From assembly GCA_039619475.1 (NCBI GenBank), contig CM077116.1, positions 105,445,164-105,509,163 on the forward strand: DNA of 64,000 nt, given 5' to 3'. The position numbers and the translations under genes are program-made. Of this stretch, positions 53,251-63,689 are shown in pieces (position 1 is the stretch's first letter; each line of letters starts with the position of its first letter). The DNA is from Icerya purchasi (lineage: Eukaryota > Arthropoda > Insecta > Hemiptera > Monophlebidae). A model generated the notes under the pieces. The model worked only from the letters and a program-made list of their open reading frames with translations. It did not search any database and was not told the origin of the DNA.

Positions 53251-53703
53251 TAACGAGGCCCGTTTATATTTAATAATTATTTCTATTTTATTTTGCCGCA
53301 ATGTTTATATTTTATTTTTTATTTGTTAATTGCATGCTAGCGCATAGAGTTAAAAGGTCGCCATATTTAAGGATAGCGTCGGTATTTTTTGTAAGGACCG
53401 CATGGCTGTCGCGGTCGGCCGCAGGCAGTGTCGTGAGTGTGAGAAACGTGTGTGTAGCGGAGTGGCGTGGGCAGTGTGTGTTTTGTTTCGCGGGAAAAAG
53501 TGTCTTTTTTTTAAGTGTACGAAACCGAAAAGCGTGTGTATCGTTTTTATATATTTTCGTCGTTCGTAAAAGTCGAGTTTGTGCAGAATTAATAAAGAGT
53601 AGAATTTAGTAGATTTGTTTGTTCTTTTTATTTTCTTCGACCATCTGTTGTGTTTTGTTTATTTTTTGTAAAATACGTTAGTTTAAAATTTCGGCCGACA
53701 ACA
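53251..53703 (+). mobile_element. Solo-LTR-like block
   Basis: A GC- and CpG-richer block begins TGTAACGAGGCCCG and ends near CGGCCGACAACA. It contains an AATAAA at about 53,590 followed by a GT-rich stretch, as in the R-U5 part of an LTR. The 102-codon plus frame inside (53,301-53,609) has no recognisable protein features and is probably not coding. No second LTR, primer-binding site or perfect target duplication is visible, so the call rests on composition and ends only. Confidence 0.3.
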
Positions 53704-53852
53704 ATATTCATACAAATAAACTTTGAATTTGTATTATTGAAATGAAGATGATTTTTTATGATATTGTTTCGTATCGTATCGTATAAAATAATAATCATTG
53801 AGAAAATGAATTAAATAAATAACTAAAAAATTAAACATATGAATGTACTTAC

Positions 53853-54090
53853 CAGATTAAATGTTCAAAGATGGTTGATGAAAACTTTGAAATCACTTTG
53901 AAGAAACTCAGAAAGATTTTTGGAAATGTTTTCTGAATGAAGTGTACGTTGATTGAAATCTCAAATCCAAATGATCGAGTTCAGATTTTCTCCCTTGCTA
54001 TGTGACAAAACAAGTTTTTGCAACAAACGTGTCTGCAAAAGCCGCTTTCACTGTTTTCACAGAAAAATCTGTACTGCACTGGAACATTTA
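53853..54090 (-). repeat. Leader-like segment, copy 2, ending in a splice donor
   Basis: This is the diverged copy of 49,620-49,815. On the minus strand it ends in TTAATCTG and then GTAAGTACATTC, with the last exon base at 53,853, a near-consensus donor. It could be the 5' exon of a transcript that continues into the candidate exons at 52,692 and 52,104. In copy 1 the segment sits upstream of the polymerase remnant, so it may be a promoter and leader carried by one element family. Confidence 0.35.
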
Positions 54091-54199
54091 CAATGGTTAG
54101 ACTAACAATGTGATCGGTCAGAAAAAGATCTTTTACAACTCTTCGAGGTTTATGGTATAACATTCATTCGGTTGTAGCAACGAGCTTTGTTAAACGTTT

Positions 54200-55200
54200 T
54201 GTACAAACGACGACTTAGTTGGTAAGGAACGATCGAACAGTATTGTATCAATAAACACGCACATAATGAAACCAAAAATGTTTGTGTCTTTTAGGCGACA
54301 ATTTTTTGTGTTCGGCATGACACATGTTTAGAGATAACAGAAGACATCTTCAATGTTTTTTTACAGCCATGATGCTGTACCAGAGAAATATAACCTTCTA
54401 CCTCACTTACAGTTTTATTGCAAATAGGATCTGATTTCTGGAATTGAGTTTTTTATTTGAACACGCTGTGAGATGTAAAATGATACTGTCTCTCTATACA
54501 ATTGACGCCAACAAATCTTAGTCGAACTCGTGTATTTCATGGAAGAAATACTTTACGAAATAAAAAAAAATCACATAATACAAGAAACATGTGTGTAATT
54601 TTATAAAATTATGTATTACGATATGCTTTATTTTTTCAGTTCTCCGGGGACTAAATGACATGTTATTTATCAAACTTTTTTCCACCATGTTGGCCCATAG
54701 CGATATATTTATACAAAAAGAAATTATAATAAAATATTATATATTAATATGACAAAATTAATAAAAATGAGTATTAAAATAAATTATTAAACAGTGATAT
54801 TTAATTGCAAGGTTAAGAACAGAGCATTTTTCATAGCGGCTTAAGGGTAGAGTTACATGTAAAAATATACTTTGAAATATATTAAAATAAAATAATTGCG
54901 GTATCAGAAATGGAGCTCGTGTGTGGGTGTGATATTGTGGCAGAGATCGATGTATGCATGGGAATGGCGCGTGCACTTCCGCAGAGGCTAACGTTGTGGT
55001 GAATATATACATGTGTATATGTATGTGATGTGTTGGGTTAGTTTTACGATTTAAATAACGTATTAGGGTTACATTTTGGAATTTTCATTGTAAAGAATTC
55101 ACTCTCTTCACAAGTCCCTGTTCTGGTAGTCATTTGTGACTGATCAGCTTCCGCGATGATAAAATAAAAAAATATAAAAACAAATAAAAGAAAGATTTCG
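54200..55200. other. Stretch with no recognised gene
   Basis: Mixed AT-rich sequence. The 84-codon minus frame at 55,012-54,758 shows no family features. No repeats stand out. Confidence 0.55.
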
Positions 55201-55211
55201 GGTGCCAATGA

Positions 55212-56150
55212 CACTTAACCCCGGTGTGTCATTACCGGATACTCAATTCGTAGAGCTTTTAGGCCTTCCTAAGGTTTAATGAAAAAAGAAAGTCTCCGCG
55301 GCGGAGATGTCACTGGGACCCACCCCGTGTCCAATAAGACAGATTTCGACTTTAAACGCGTATATTTTCACTAGGATTAAAAGAAATTATAATAAAATTG
55401 TTAACAGGATGATTTTGGCGTTCACCCGAGAAGTATACCTATGAACAAATTAACACATTGAAAATTTTTCTACGAGAACCGCGTGCGGCCGAGCACGTAC
55501 GATTTTCAAAACGACAACGCGACGAGTTGCTTGAGGCAAAGGAGCCTCGACGACGTTCAGCCTAAGACTCTTGCGAGCGACTAAAAAGTGTCTGTCGAGG
55601 ATCGCTCGATGTCCTCTTGCCTTTCGCTAAGACGACTAATTTTACACAAAAATATTTATTATACAAAACACCGCCGAAAGATCTATTTAGAAAGTTATAT
55701 AGTCGTTAATTTTATTTAGCGGCGATTACCCGCCGGTATGCCTTTTCGGGTTTTTTGTCAAAAAACTTCTGCCGGCTCAACATAGTTCGGTACGCATTTC
55801 AAACGCCTATACCGCCAGCAAAGGCTCTTTCTCCATCTTTTCGGCCACCCGCATAGAAACCAGTTCGCTATCCCGGCGCAGCGGTCAGAACATCTGTGCC
55901 GGGATCCTTCGATTTTTTAGCCGAGAAAGCGTCTTTGACAACCATGCCGCTTTTGCCCGCTGCCGAGACCGCCGAGAAGTTAATGATTATTGCCAAAATA
56001 TTATTTTCTAGCTCGGACCGCGTTGACAAATGCCGTAAGAAATGCCGAATCCGTCTCATCATACTTAAGCCCGGAATTTTGAAAAATCGTGGTAATGCAG
56101 TGGGCCAGGAGGGGCGACCAGGGGCTTGGGTTACTTTCAGACATTAATTA
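55212..56150 (-). other. GC- and CpG-rich island, possible LTR element fragment
   Basis: This block is clearly richer in GC and CpG than its surroundings. On the minus strand a stretch beginning TGTTGAGCCGGC (about 55,785) and ending TGTCA (about 55,213) is followed by TTGGCACCCGAAATC, which could be a primer-binding site starting TGG. That order would fit an LTR with internal sequence downstream. Open frames on both strands at 55,868-56,147 (64 and 83 codons) overlap and neither matches a family I recognise. The LTR reading is weak. Confidence 0.2.
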
Positions 56151-56490
56151 ATTTACTTATGTTAATTAATAATCGGTTCGGTTTATTGGAAATGTACAGG
56201 ATGCGAACAGGAAATATTTGGGGAATTTTGAGGAAATTTCAGGAAACTTGGGTGAATTTTCGGCGTCGGAGCATAAAATTGGGTTATCTTTTGCCTCCTT
56301 GATGAAATACTTACGTTACTTTCAGCTCTCTGCACACGTTTAGGGGTTGTGACATCACAGAGTCGCCAGTTCCCGCATTTATTATCTACTTCCATTGTCG
56401 ACAAAATAAAAATATAATTTCTATTCTATTCCATGCATCTATTTCTTTTTGCTGGGCTAATGCTCTGGTAGCAAACCCAAGGGGGTAAAA

Positions 56491-56494
<4 letters not shown>

Positions 56495-56542
<48 letters not shown>
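56495..56542. repeat. (TA)n microsatellite
   Basis: About 48 bp of uninterrupted TA. It accounts for the Ile-Tyr run in a minus-strand frame that crosses it. Confidence 0.95.
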
Positions 56543-56545
<3 letters not shown>

Positions 56546-56657
56546 GTTCGTCGAACCATCTGTTTATTGTTTAGAGCTATATGTTCTTTATCTTTTTTTT
56601 TTATCTTTTTTCCTTTTTTGGGATCAGCTAACAAAGAGCACTGACCCATGTGTTTAT

Positions 56658-57705
56658 TTATTCTGATCCATTTATTTTTTTAGATAATTTAAATTTTGAT
56701 TGGTGAAGGAGACAGAATGAAGGTGAAGAAAGAGCGACCCGGAGTTGAGAAACGGGTCGGAGGGAATGGTCAAACTGAAGACGACATATGGATACAATAG
56801 AGTTACATTGAAAAACTTGACAGTCATAAGAAGGAGTGCGGATTGGAAAACGAGCGGACATACATGTCGGACCAAATTTTCGAGTGTAATTTTTTGGAGA
56901 AGAAAGAACATTAGTTGGATAAAAATTAATGCAGTTACCATTCGTAGTAGCTAAGCACGCTAGATTGTCGACCCTTTCATTTCCCTTAATTTCAGCATCA
57001 CCTGGTGGAACCTATAAAAAATATATTTGACAGGGATATATAAACTTAGATTAGAAGCCATAGGTCGAATGCGAAGAATTATAGAATACAAAAATAGGGT
57101 ACAGTACGGGGAAGATAAAGCTGTCGACACACTTAGGCGGGAATCGGAAACTATTAGAAATTTACTATTATCCTTAATTGAGGAAATGTATAGCAGTGCT
57201 TGAAGAATTGTAATTGATTCCGCATAGTATATTGAAAATATGACAGGTAATTTAAAAGATTCAGCATAACGTCTATTCAGAACAAAAATTGCAGCACCAA
57301 CTCCCTGTGGTCTCTTAGATACATCAGTGTAAAAATAAGAATTTGTTGAGAAAATAAGTGATTAATGATGTTGATAAATTCGTGATTAGCAATAATTCAT
57401 AAGAGATGTTTTTTGTGTGGAGGACTGGCTTCGGAAAGTCATAGAAATTTAAAGAAAAATATGGAAGCCTATTGTAGGAAGTAACGTAGGGGATAAACTT
57501 CTCCATTCTACAATAAATGTGCGATAGGATGGGGTTCTTGAGTTTGGAAGGATATATAGACAGGCATTTTATTATAAATCGATATCTAAGGTATGACCTA
57601 CGGTCTGATAGGGGTAGGACATTGGACTAAGCATAGATCGCAGCGATAGGAGTGGATTTCAGTGCCCCAAGACAAAGTCGTCGGAAACGGTTCTGTATAC
57701 GGTCC
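56658..57705 (-). mobile_element. Decayed non-LTR retrotransposon with RNase H domain
   Basis: On the minus strand the sequence begins in the reverse transcriptase thumb region (RFRRLCLGALKSTP, about 57,700). A frameshifted segment follows, then an RNase H domain with its four acidic residues in order: Asp in YTDVSK (57,331-57,314), Glu in AESITILQALLYI (57,223-57,185), Asp in VSDSRLSV (57,151-57,128) and Asp in GNERVDNLA (56,984-56,958). The frame closes at 56,658 without an obvious zinc knuckle. Stops and frameshifts show it is inactive, although the RNase H residues survive. RNase H after reverse transcriptase is typical of the I, R1 and some Jockey-group elements. It is separate from the fragment at 51.6 kb. 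Confidence 0.75.
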
Positions 57706-57832
57706 AGCCTGATGAGTCGAGATTACGCAATATTCTTAAAGACAATTGTTTATATTGCATCCATTACTGTAAATCTATTCTTTATAAATCTGATAATATG
57801 AGCAAAAACTGTATACTTACGTATATTTAATA

Positions 57833-59285
57833 TCTTTAAATGAGCAATTTTTGTATATAAATTTATTTCGGGTATCTCGGAAACGGCTCTAACGATTTGG
57901 ATGAAATTTGCACACTAGGAGAGTATTTTGGACCGATAAATCGATCTGTAAAGGTTTAATCCACCGCAAAATTCGGTTTCGCGAGTTTTAAATAGGTTTT
58001 AATGTTTTCGCTAGTAAATCACAAAAAAAATCATTTATTGAGATTTGTTAACTATGGCGATTTCATTTTTCATTTTTAAAAACAATCATTTATTGATAAG
58101 AACATTTCGTTTTTTATTTTTTTTGTATTAATTTTATATTTAAATAAGAAAAAAAAACGTTTTTTAATAGCTACTAAACAAAAAAAAGAGAAAAAGAAAA
58201 TCGGTTAATAAACAAAGGAGAAAAAGATACTGAACTATTTTGTCTTTGCCTATTTACATACAGATATTAAATGTTTTGAATATTCATATATTTGTTTGTG
58301 AAATACTGAGAATATGTTGCGTACATTTTAATACCCCCCCCCTCCCCCTCTTTTTACATTTTCAGCGATTTAGTTGGAAATTTTTTCCAATTGGTTGGAA
58401 AATAGCTGATCATCATAGGTAAAATTACAAGACGCTTTTCATTTGTTTTTATAACGAATAAACTAATAAAGCTGACGACCCTATATACTTATAAATTTAA
58501 TTTTTCTAATAAAAAACGCATAGAAATATGTTGATGATAAAAATCAAAAATATTAACGAAGATGTAGTTGCCAAGCTTCCCGGAGAGTACAAAATTTATC
58601 ATAGTCATGATACGGTGAAAGACCAACCTGGAGCACTTGAATTTACAACAGAATTTCTTAACACAGTCAACATTTCACACTTACCGGTATTATATATATA
58701 TATATATATACACGCATGTTATGCGTGAGTATATGTGATTCAGTTCTTGGAAACGGCTCTAGCGATTTTGATGAAATTCGAAAATTAGGTGTTTCGACGG
58801 TTTTGAATAAATCGACTGGTGGAGGTATTCGAGTAAATTCGTACGAACCTAACAACTGTAAAGGGGGCCATTATTTGTTTTTATGATCATCGTTTTTTAG
58901 GGTTCATTAAAAATTGAGCAAAACCCTTATTCACCATGGGTAGTTAAAAATAGATATGTTTTGTGATGGAATATGATTTAATTAATTAAATTGAAGTATA
59001 TAGGACGTCGCCGTATATGCAGATAGTAATTTGTAATAATATTTTATTTAAGATTTGTTTTCCTTTTTGTAATGCGAGAAAACTTTGTACCGTATCTAAA
59101 ATTTGTAGCTTATGCTGATTAGAAAGTTGAAATTTTACAATGAAATAAATTTTCTTTACGATATTTATCTAGAGATATTAAATATTACGCAAATTAAAAA
59201 ACACTTTCTGAAAAATGCTCGTAAATCATTTAACTGATCTACAGGTTCGGAATAATTCGGAGCAAACATCGGTCACCAGGTAATA
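57833..59285 (+). mobile_element. Helitron A, decayed, with helicase remnant
   Basis: It starts with TCTTTAAATGAGCAATTTTTG and continues with ggtatctcggaaacggctct. It shares blocks in the same order with Helitron B at 61,324, such as tttttaatagctactaaaca and attacaagacgcttttcat. Its end, near attcggagcaaacatcggtcaccagg (59,255-59,285), is a decayed version of the hairpin end of copy B. A 5' TC, no inverted repeats and a 3' hairpin are Helitron features. It holds a helicase fragment (58,528-58,690). A second 5'-like block at 58,680-58,800 suggests an internal rearrangement or another insertion. Confidence 0.6.
58528..58690 (+). pseudogene. Helitron PIF1-like helicase fragment
   Basis: The plus-strand frame reads VVAKLPGEYKIYHSHDTV and then TEFLNTVNISHLP. 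These blocks resemble, from recall, the C-terminal part of the PIF1-like helicase in the Rep/Helicase protein of Helitrons, just before a conserved Leu/Pro-rich block. The similarity is cut by a (TA)n tract at 58,690, where a second Helitron-like 5' sequence starts. Only about 55 codons remain, with no Walker motifs, so it has no activity. Confidence 0.6.
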
Positions 59286-60552
59286 ACTTATAACTTGTTG
59301 CGAATGCGAAAAAAAGAACAATAATTGAATTTAAAAATGCGCAATAAATCACAATTATGTGAAGAAAAAAAGAAATCAGCAATAAGTAGATAATTTTTTC
59401 GTTGTTTCCGGAGACCTTTGCAAACAACTGAGTCAATGTTATAACCGGTGAGTCTAATTCGCCTTGGCACAGAACATCCTCTTAATAATAATTAGTCCAT
59501 GGTCCGGCGCTCTGACAAATCTGGCGCAGACGCTTCCCCAGTCAAAATCAGCACTTTTACAATTGTAAACTTATTTCTTCCTGAATGGATATGCTCGTGA
59601 TTTATTTTTAAAAATATACAGTTAAATGAAAAGGAAAGTAATAATAAAAGTTAAAACCGGTATAAATAGTAGACCGCGATGGAAAAATACTTACGACTCT
59701 TTCATTATAATCTAAATTTAGACAAATGAAATAATAGGCAATAAGCGTAACATAGAAGAGCAGAGGTATTGATCACAGCGACGGACATTTGCCGGCGCGT
59801 ATATTAATTTGATTATAAGAAATATCAGAAAAAAAATTAACGGTTTAAAAGTATTTTTAATTCTGACTGTAAACATTTAATGGTTATATAACACTCTAAC
59901 GCTACTATAGCAGTTGGCGGGAAAATTTGAAAAGTATTCAACCAAAACATAAACTGTTTATAATGCAGATATATAAGCAATGTTGTATAATTTGGAATTT
60001 ACCAAACAGTGTAACAAAAACAAAAAAAAGAAGAGAACTAAAATATAATAAGTTTAAATAAACTTTTGTAAAAAAGAAAAAGAATACGAAAGCAGTCTAA
60101 ACTGTGCTAATAGCCACGTTAGGAGGTTACTTGTTTTTAATAATCAACCAGTTCAAAGTCTTTCCCCTCGTACGTATGTATTAATCGCCGTAGATTTAAG
60201 TAACGGGAAATATTCTGAGAATCCGCCCGCTTATTTATTTTGTTATAAAATGGTCGATGTCGAACACCGAGTCTCTATAGGTATATTTAAGTATCTTCTT
60301 TCGATGCGTATCAATTTAATGCATTTCTAACGGAAAAATGAAATCGAGATTCTGTGTTTATATAAAACGCAAAGTGCTTTTATTGCACTACTAAATTAAT
60401 AGTTTGTACACATTTTCACCTACAGATTGTTTACATTATCTGTTACAAAAATGGGAACATTTTTTTGCGGTATATGGTTTATCTGATAGGCGATTGAGGT
60501 GATTTTAAAATTAGCGCGATGCATCGTTTCAATTTTAACGTTAATCAGCGTC
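59286..60552. other. Stretch with no recognised gene
   Basis: AT-rich sequence. A TATAAATA at about 59,662-59,669 is followed by only a 16-codon frame, so no gene is proposed. Several short GC-richer patches (for example near 59,505-59,545) remain unexplained. Confidence 0.5.
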
Positions 60553-60555
60553 TTA

Positions 60556-60596
60556 GGCCCGTCGCAGCGAGGAATGTGAAATGTGAAATGTGTTTT
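60556..60596 (+). repeat. Left terminal inverted repeat of the Harbinger element
   Basis: GGCCCGTCGCAGCGAGGAAT followed by two copies of GTGAAAT. It is preceded by TTA. Confidence 0.85.
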
Positions 60597-60639
60597 TTTC
60601 GGTTGCTCATTGCAGCGAGTTCGCTAAGCGAGGAAAATA

Positions 60640-61127
60640 ATGGTTTGCGATGAAATTATCGAATTTTTATTCGATATTTGTTTACTATTTTCTTCAGTTC
60701 TTTGTTTTCATTTTAACGTAAGTTTCTAGGTTAACCAAGTGTATACGATTTGCTTTTATTTTGTATGTAATAACTTTTTTTTAAAGTATAAAATAATGTA
60801 TGCTATTTTGTGTAATTAAGTGTTTACATAATTTTACTTAATAGCAACGTCTACAAGAAGAAAACAATTATTAGAATTATACTTTTCTGCGGAGTTCGAA
60901 GAGGAAATTGATAATTTATTAATTATAGAAAAAATCAAAAGAAGAAAATTTTGGATGCAAAAATATTTACATGCTAGAAATGATTATGGTCAATTTCATA
61001 GTTTAATTTCTGGAATTAACGGAGGAAGCATTCGTAAAATATTTTCGGCTGTCTAAAGATCAGTTCAAAGAAATTCATGACTTCATAAAACAAAAAATTG
61101 TAAAAGAATGCAGTCTTTCATGTTAAC
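60640..61127 (+). pseudogene. PIF/Harbinger transposase N-terminal remnant
   Basis: A first segment from ATG 60,640 runs 26 codons to a GTAAGT donor at 60,718. After an AG at 60,844 the frame carries KRRKFWMQKYLHARNDYGQF and HSLISGING (to about 61,055). It then shifts frame into EEAFVKYFRLSKDQFKEIHD, which stops at 61,127. The tryptophan-containing block followed by a KYFR-type block is, from recall, the N-terminal signature of PIF/Harbinger transposases (DDE_Tnp_4 type). The catalytic DDE region is missing. The frameshift near 61,020 and the out-of-phase splice confirm decay. Confidence 0.65.
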
Positions 61128-61323
61128 ATTTTTGAAATTGTTATCTTCGGTATTATACAAAAATTCATACTTCCTAATCATTTCAATCAATTTTTCCATT
61201 ATGTATATAAATTAAATTAATAAATGAAGAAATATTTCAACAAATTAAAAACAAAAAGTAATATACACATACATAAATACAAAACAACAAAGGAATGAAA
61301 CATTAAAGACAATTTATCTAATA

Positions 61324-62520
61324 TCTTTAAACGAGCAATTCTTGTATATATATATATATATATATATATATTTTTGCTATCTCGAAAACGGCTCTAACGA
61401 TTTGGATGAAATTTTCACACTAGGTGTATTTTGGGTCAAGAAATTGATCTGACAAGTTCAAATCCATGGAAAAATTCGATTTCGCGAGTTTTTTATGATT
61501 TTTAATATTTTTAGTATGATACAAATCAGGGTTGGTGGCGCGATCTATCGGCTTATGCTACGATAGTGTCTTTCAGTACGGGTCGGTGGCGCGATCTATC
61601 GGCTTATGCTACGATAGTGTCTTTTAGTATGGGTCGGTGGCGTCAATACTGGTAGTACAAAGCAATAAAAAATATGGTAGGCAAAACATGCGAGCGGGTA
61701 ATTCCAGATACCTGGAAACGGCGAGGAACGAATAGACAAAAAAAAGGCATCGGTCTTGGCTTTCAGCCGATCAGCGGGCGGTCACATAATGGCGGTTCGA
61801 AAATCATGCGCTACACATGCAATAAAAATATATAGGAGTATATAACAAAAAACAGAAACATCCTAACAAACAGTCCATTTCTTTTTTTTTTTTCTGTGTT
61901 AATTTTATATTTAAATAATAAAAAAAAAACGCTTTTTAATAGCTACTAAACAAAAAAAGAAAATCGGTTAATAAACAAACGAGGACTTTACCTCTTTATA
62001 TGTATATATTAAATGTTTTGCGTATTTATACTCGTATATTTGTTTGTGAATGTGAATTACTGAGAATATGTTGTGCACATTTTAGAAACCCCCTTATGTG
62101 CAGTGTACCCTTATTATATTTTGCAATGATTTAGTCGGAAATTTTTTCAAATTGGTTGTAAAACAGCTGATAACAGGTAAAATTACAAGATGCTTTTTAT
62201 TTGTTTTTATAACGAATAAACCGATAGATAAAGCTGACGACGATCCTACAGGCCTAAAATTTAATTTTTCTAATAAAAAAGGTATAAAAATATATTCATA
62301 GTAGTCACTGAAAACATTTTCCAACCATCCGGAAAGTGAATTGGAAGGACCTCTACATTATTGTTGCGTTCAGTATTGAAAAGCGAACTATGGAAAGAGG
62401 CTTTAAATTCATAAATTAGTTTTATAAATATTTTATGTTTTGTGAATATGTATAAGATTAAAATAAAGTTTAAAAGTTACAAAAAAAAATTCCGAGCAAA
62501 GCTCGGTCGCCCAGGTACTA
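61324..62520 (+). mobile_element. Helitron B, non-autonomous, nested in the Harbinger element
   Basis: It starts TCTTTAAACGAGCAATTCTTG at 61,324 after an A, followed by (TA)n and tctcgaaaacggctctaacg. It ends with a perfect hairpin, CCGAGC-AAA-GCTCGG (62,492-62,506), about 14 bp before the end at ggtacta (62,520), with a T next. Insertion between A and T, a 5' TC, a 3' hairpin and no inverted repeats are Helitron hallmarks. It carries no helicase. It contains a 51-bp tandem repeat and shares several blocks with Helitron A. Confidence 0.75.
61529..61642. repeat. 51-bp tandem repeat, about 2.2 copies
   Basis: gggttggtggcgcgatctat begins at 61,529, gggtcggtggcgcgatctat at 61,580 and gggtcggtggcg at 61,631. 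The period is exactly 51 bp. It is GC-richer than the surrounding Helitron. Confidence 0.9.
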
Positions 62521-62694
62521 TCAACAAATATATGTAACAAACAACTGAAATGTGCAAAATGTGTTTTGAAAAACTCGCTTAGCGATCCGAGCGAGGAATT
62601 ATTTTTCCTCGCTCGCCTCTTTCGACCATTTCGATACTGATTCTCACCGCAATGGGCAATGTTACATTTAAATGTACAGTAATCGATTTTCAGA

Positions 62695-62741
62695 AAACAC
62701 ATTTCACATTTCACATTCCTCGCTGCTATGGGCAACGGGCC
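62695..62741 (-). repeat. Right terminal inverted repeat of the Harbinger element
   Basis: Reverse complement of the left end, with six extra bases (tgccca region). It is followed by TTA. Confidence 0.85.
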
Positions 62742-62744
62742 TTA

Positions 62745-63154
62745 CTCCTGTATGTTTCGTTTTTTAGAAGTACCAATTTTTTCGTTGATTTGATAGATTC
62801 GATTGCTGCTCCTAAGTGCGCATTAATTTATAGTTAAGCATTTTTCACATCAGCGAGTGCGGTGTATTGCGTATGACGGATGCTGAGAATTACATAAAAA
62901 AAACTTTATCACCGCGCTAAAAATTCCGAATTTATTGCTACTACACTTTCGTTACCACCGATATTAATAGAATTGATTACCGACAACTTTAAGTGATCTA
63001 ACGAAACACTTATTCCGCCAGCGAAGTTAACAATTTTCATTTCTGTAGCAGTTTAGCTATCTTATTTATCTTGAAAATTTCAATCATTGGACCTTTCCAA
63101 CAGCCATTAGTCAAATCTATAGATAGTAAAATATTGAAATAAAGCGAAGTTCTT
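62745..63154. other. Stretch between the Harbinger element and the globin 3' end
   Basis: No gene or repeat recognised. Confidence 0.55.
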
Positions 63155-63169
63155 TATTAAATTTATTTC
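63155..63169 (-). terminator. Poly(A) signals of the globin gene
   Basis: Two AATAAA hexamers on the minus strand (63,160-63,155 and 63,169-63,164) lie about 250 bp downstream of the globin stop codon. That is a plausible 3' UTR length. Confidence 0.55.
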
Positions 63170-63187
63170 GTGTTACTCAACAACAAC

Positions 63188-63216
<29 letters not shown>
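63188..63216. repeat. Poly(A) tract, 29 bp
   Basis: An uninterrupted run of A on the plus strand, preceded by caacaac. It lies between the globin stop codon and the two AATAAA hexamers, so it reads as a T-run inside the globin 3' UTR on the minus strand. Confidence 0.95.
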
Positions 63217-63218
<2 letters not shown>

Positions 63219-63418
63219 GCGAAAGTATAAAAAATACATGTAAAACTGTAACACTTATTCGGCGTTAATTTTATATTTAAGAAAGGAAAAAGCGATGGTG
63301 CCATTTTGTTATATCTTTGTTGGCCGTGTATAAAAATGATCGACGGTTTGCAATGTAAATAAACAAATATATAAAGATGCGATCATTGAACTTTTCTTTC
63401 TCACGATAATATCCAACA

Positions 63419-63553
63419 TCAGGAGGCGGTGGCATTTGTCATTACGACATCAACGACTACCGTTAAAACATTAGTCCAAGCTTTTTCAACTGATTCCGTA
63501 TAATCACTTGCCAACGCTTCTTTCAGGACATTTTCAATAACTTTCTGTACATT
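63419..63553 (-). CDS. Globin, exon 3 (helices G-H)
   Basis: After an acceptor (ggttcttag, AG at 63,555-63,554), 135 nt encode 44 residues and a TGA at 63,421-63,419. They contain VIENVLKEALASDY and then VEKAWTNVLTVVVDVV. The Trp in an AW pair of helix H and the LKEAL pattern of helix G are typical of arthropod globins. The exon starts in phase 0, matching the phase-0 donor of exon 2, so the two join in frame. The intron between them is 136 bp. There is no sign of decay. The protein binds heme and oxygen; whether it is intracellular cannot be told, because exon 1 is outside the window. Confidence 0.88.
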   Translation of the reverse strand, partial: NVQKVIENVLKEALASDYTESVEKAWTNVLTVVVDVVMTNATAS

Positions 63554-63629
63554 CTAAGAACCAATGCACAAACTTATAGTTTACCGTTAATGTTGAAAAT
63601 TTCTACACAACGTCAATTTATTGTGATTA

Positions 63630-63631
<2 letters not shown>

Positions 63632-63671
<40 letters not shown>
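63632..63671. repeat. (ATT)n microsatellite inside the globin intron
   Basis: About 13 repeats of ATT within the 136-bp second intron, ending close to the exon 2 donor at 63,689. Confidence 0.95.
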
Positions 63672-63673
<2 letters not shown>

Positions 63674-63689
63674 AAAACGCATTACTTAC

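Larger units (their letters stand above)
60556..62741 (+). mobile_element. PIF/Harbinger transposon with TIRs and TTA duplications
   Basis: The left end is GGCCCGT...CAGCGAGGAATGTGAAATG, from 60,556. The right end is its reverse complement, finishing ...ACGGGCC at 62,741, with one small indel between the two inverted repeats (about 41 and 47 bp). Both ends are flanked by TTA (60,553-60,555 and 62,742-62,744). A TWA target duplication and GGCC-type ends fit PIF/Harbinger. A transposase remnant (60,640-61,127) lies inside in the expected orientation. The element is split by Helitron B (61,324-62,520). Without that insert it would be about 1 kb, too short for the full transposase and its DNA-binding partner, so it is a deleted copy. 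Confidence 0.85.

Noticed and set aside
56386..56649. Minus frame with a long Ile-Tyr run
   Set aside because: It is a translated (TA)n microsatellite.
59662..59740. TATA box with a downstream ATG as a small gene
   Set aside because: The frame closes after 16 codons and there is no further support.
62098..62735. Overlapping frames on both strands at the right end of the Helitron/Harbinger block
   Set aside because: They lie across element ends and hairpins, on both strands at once, with no protein similarity.
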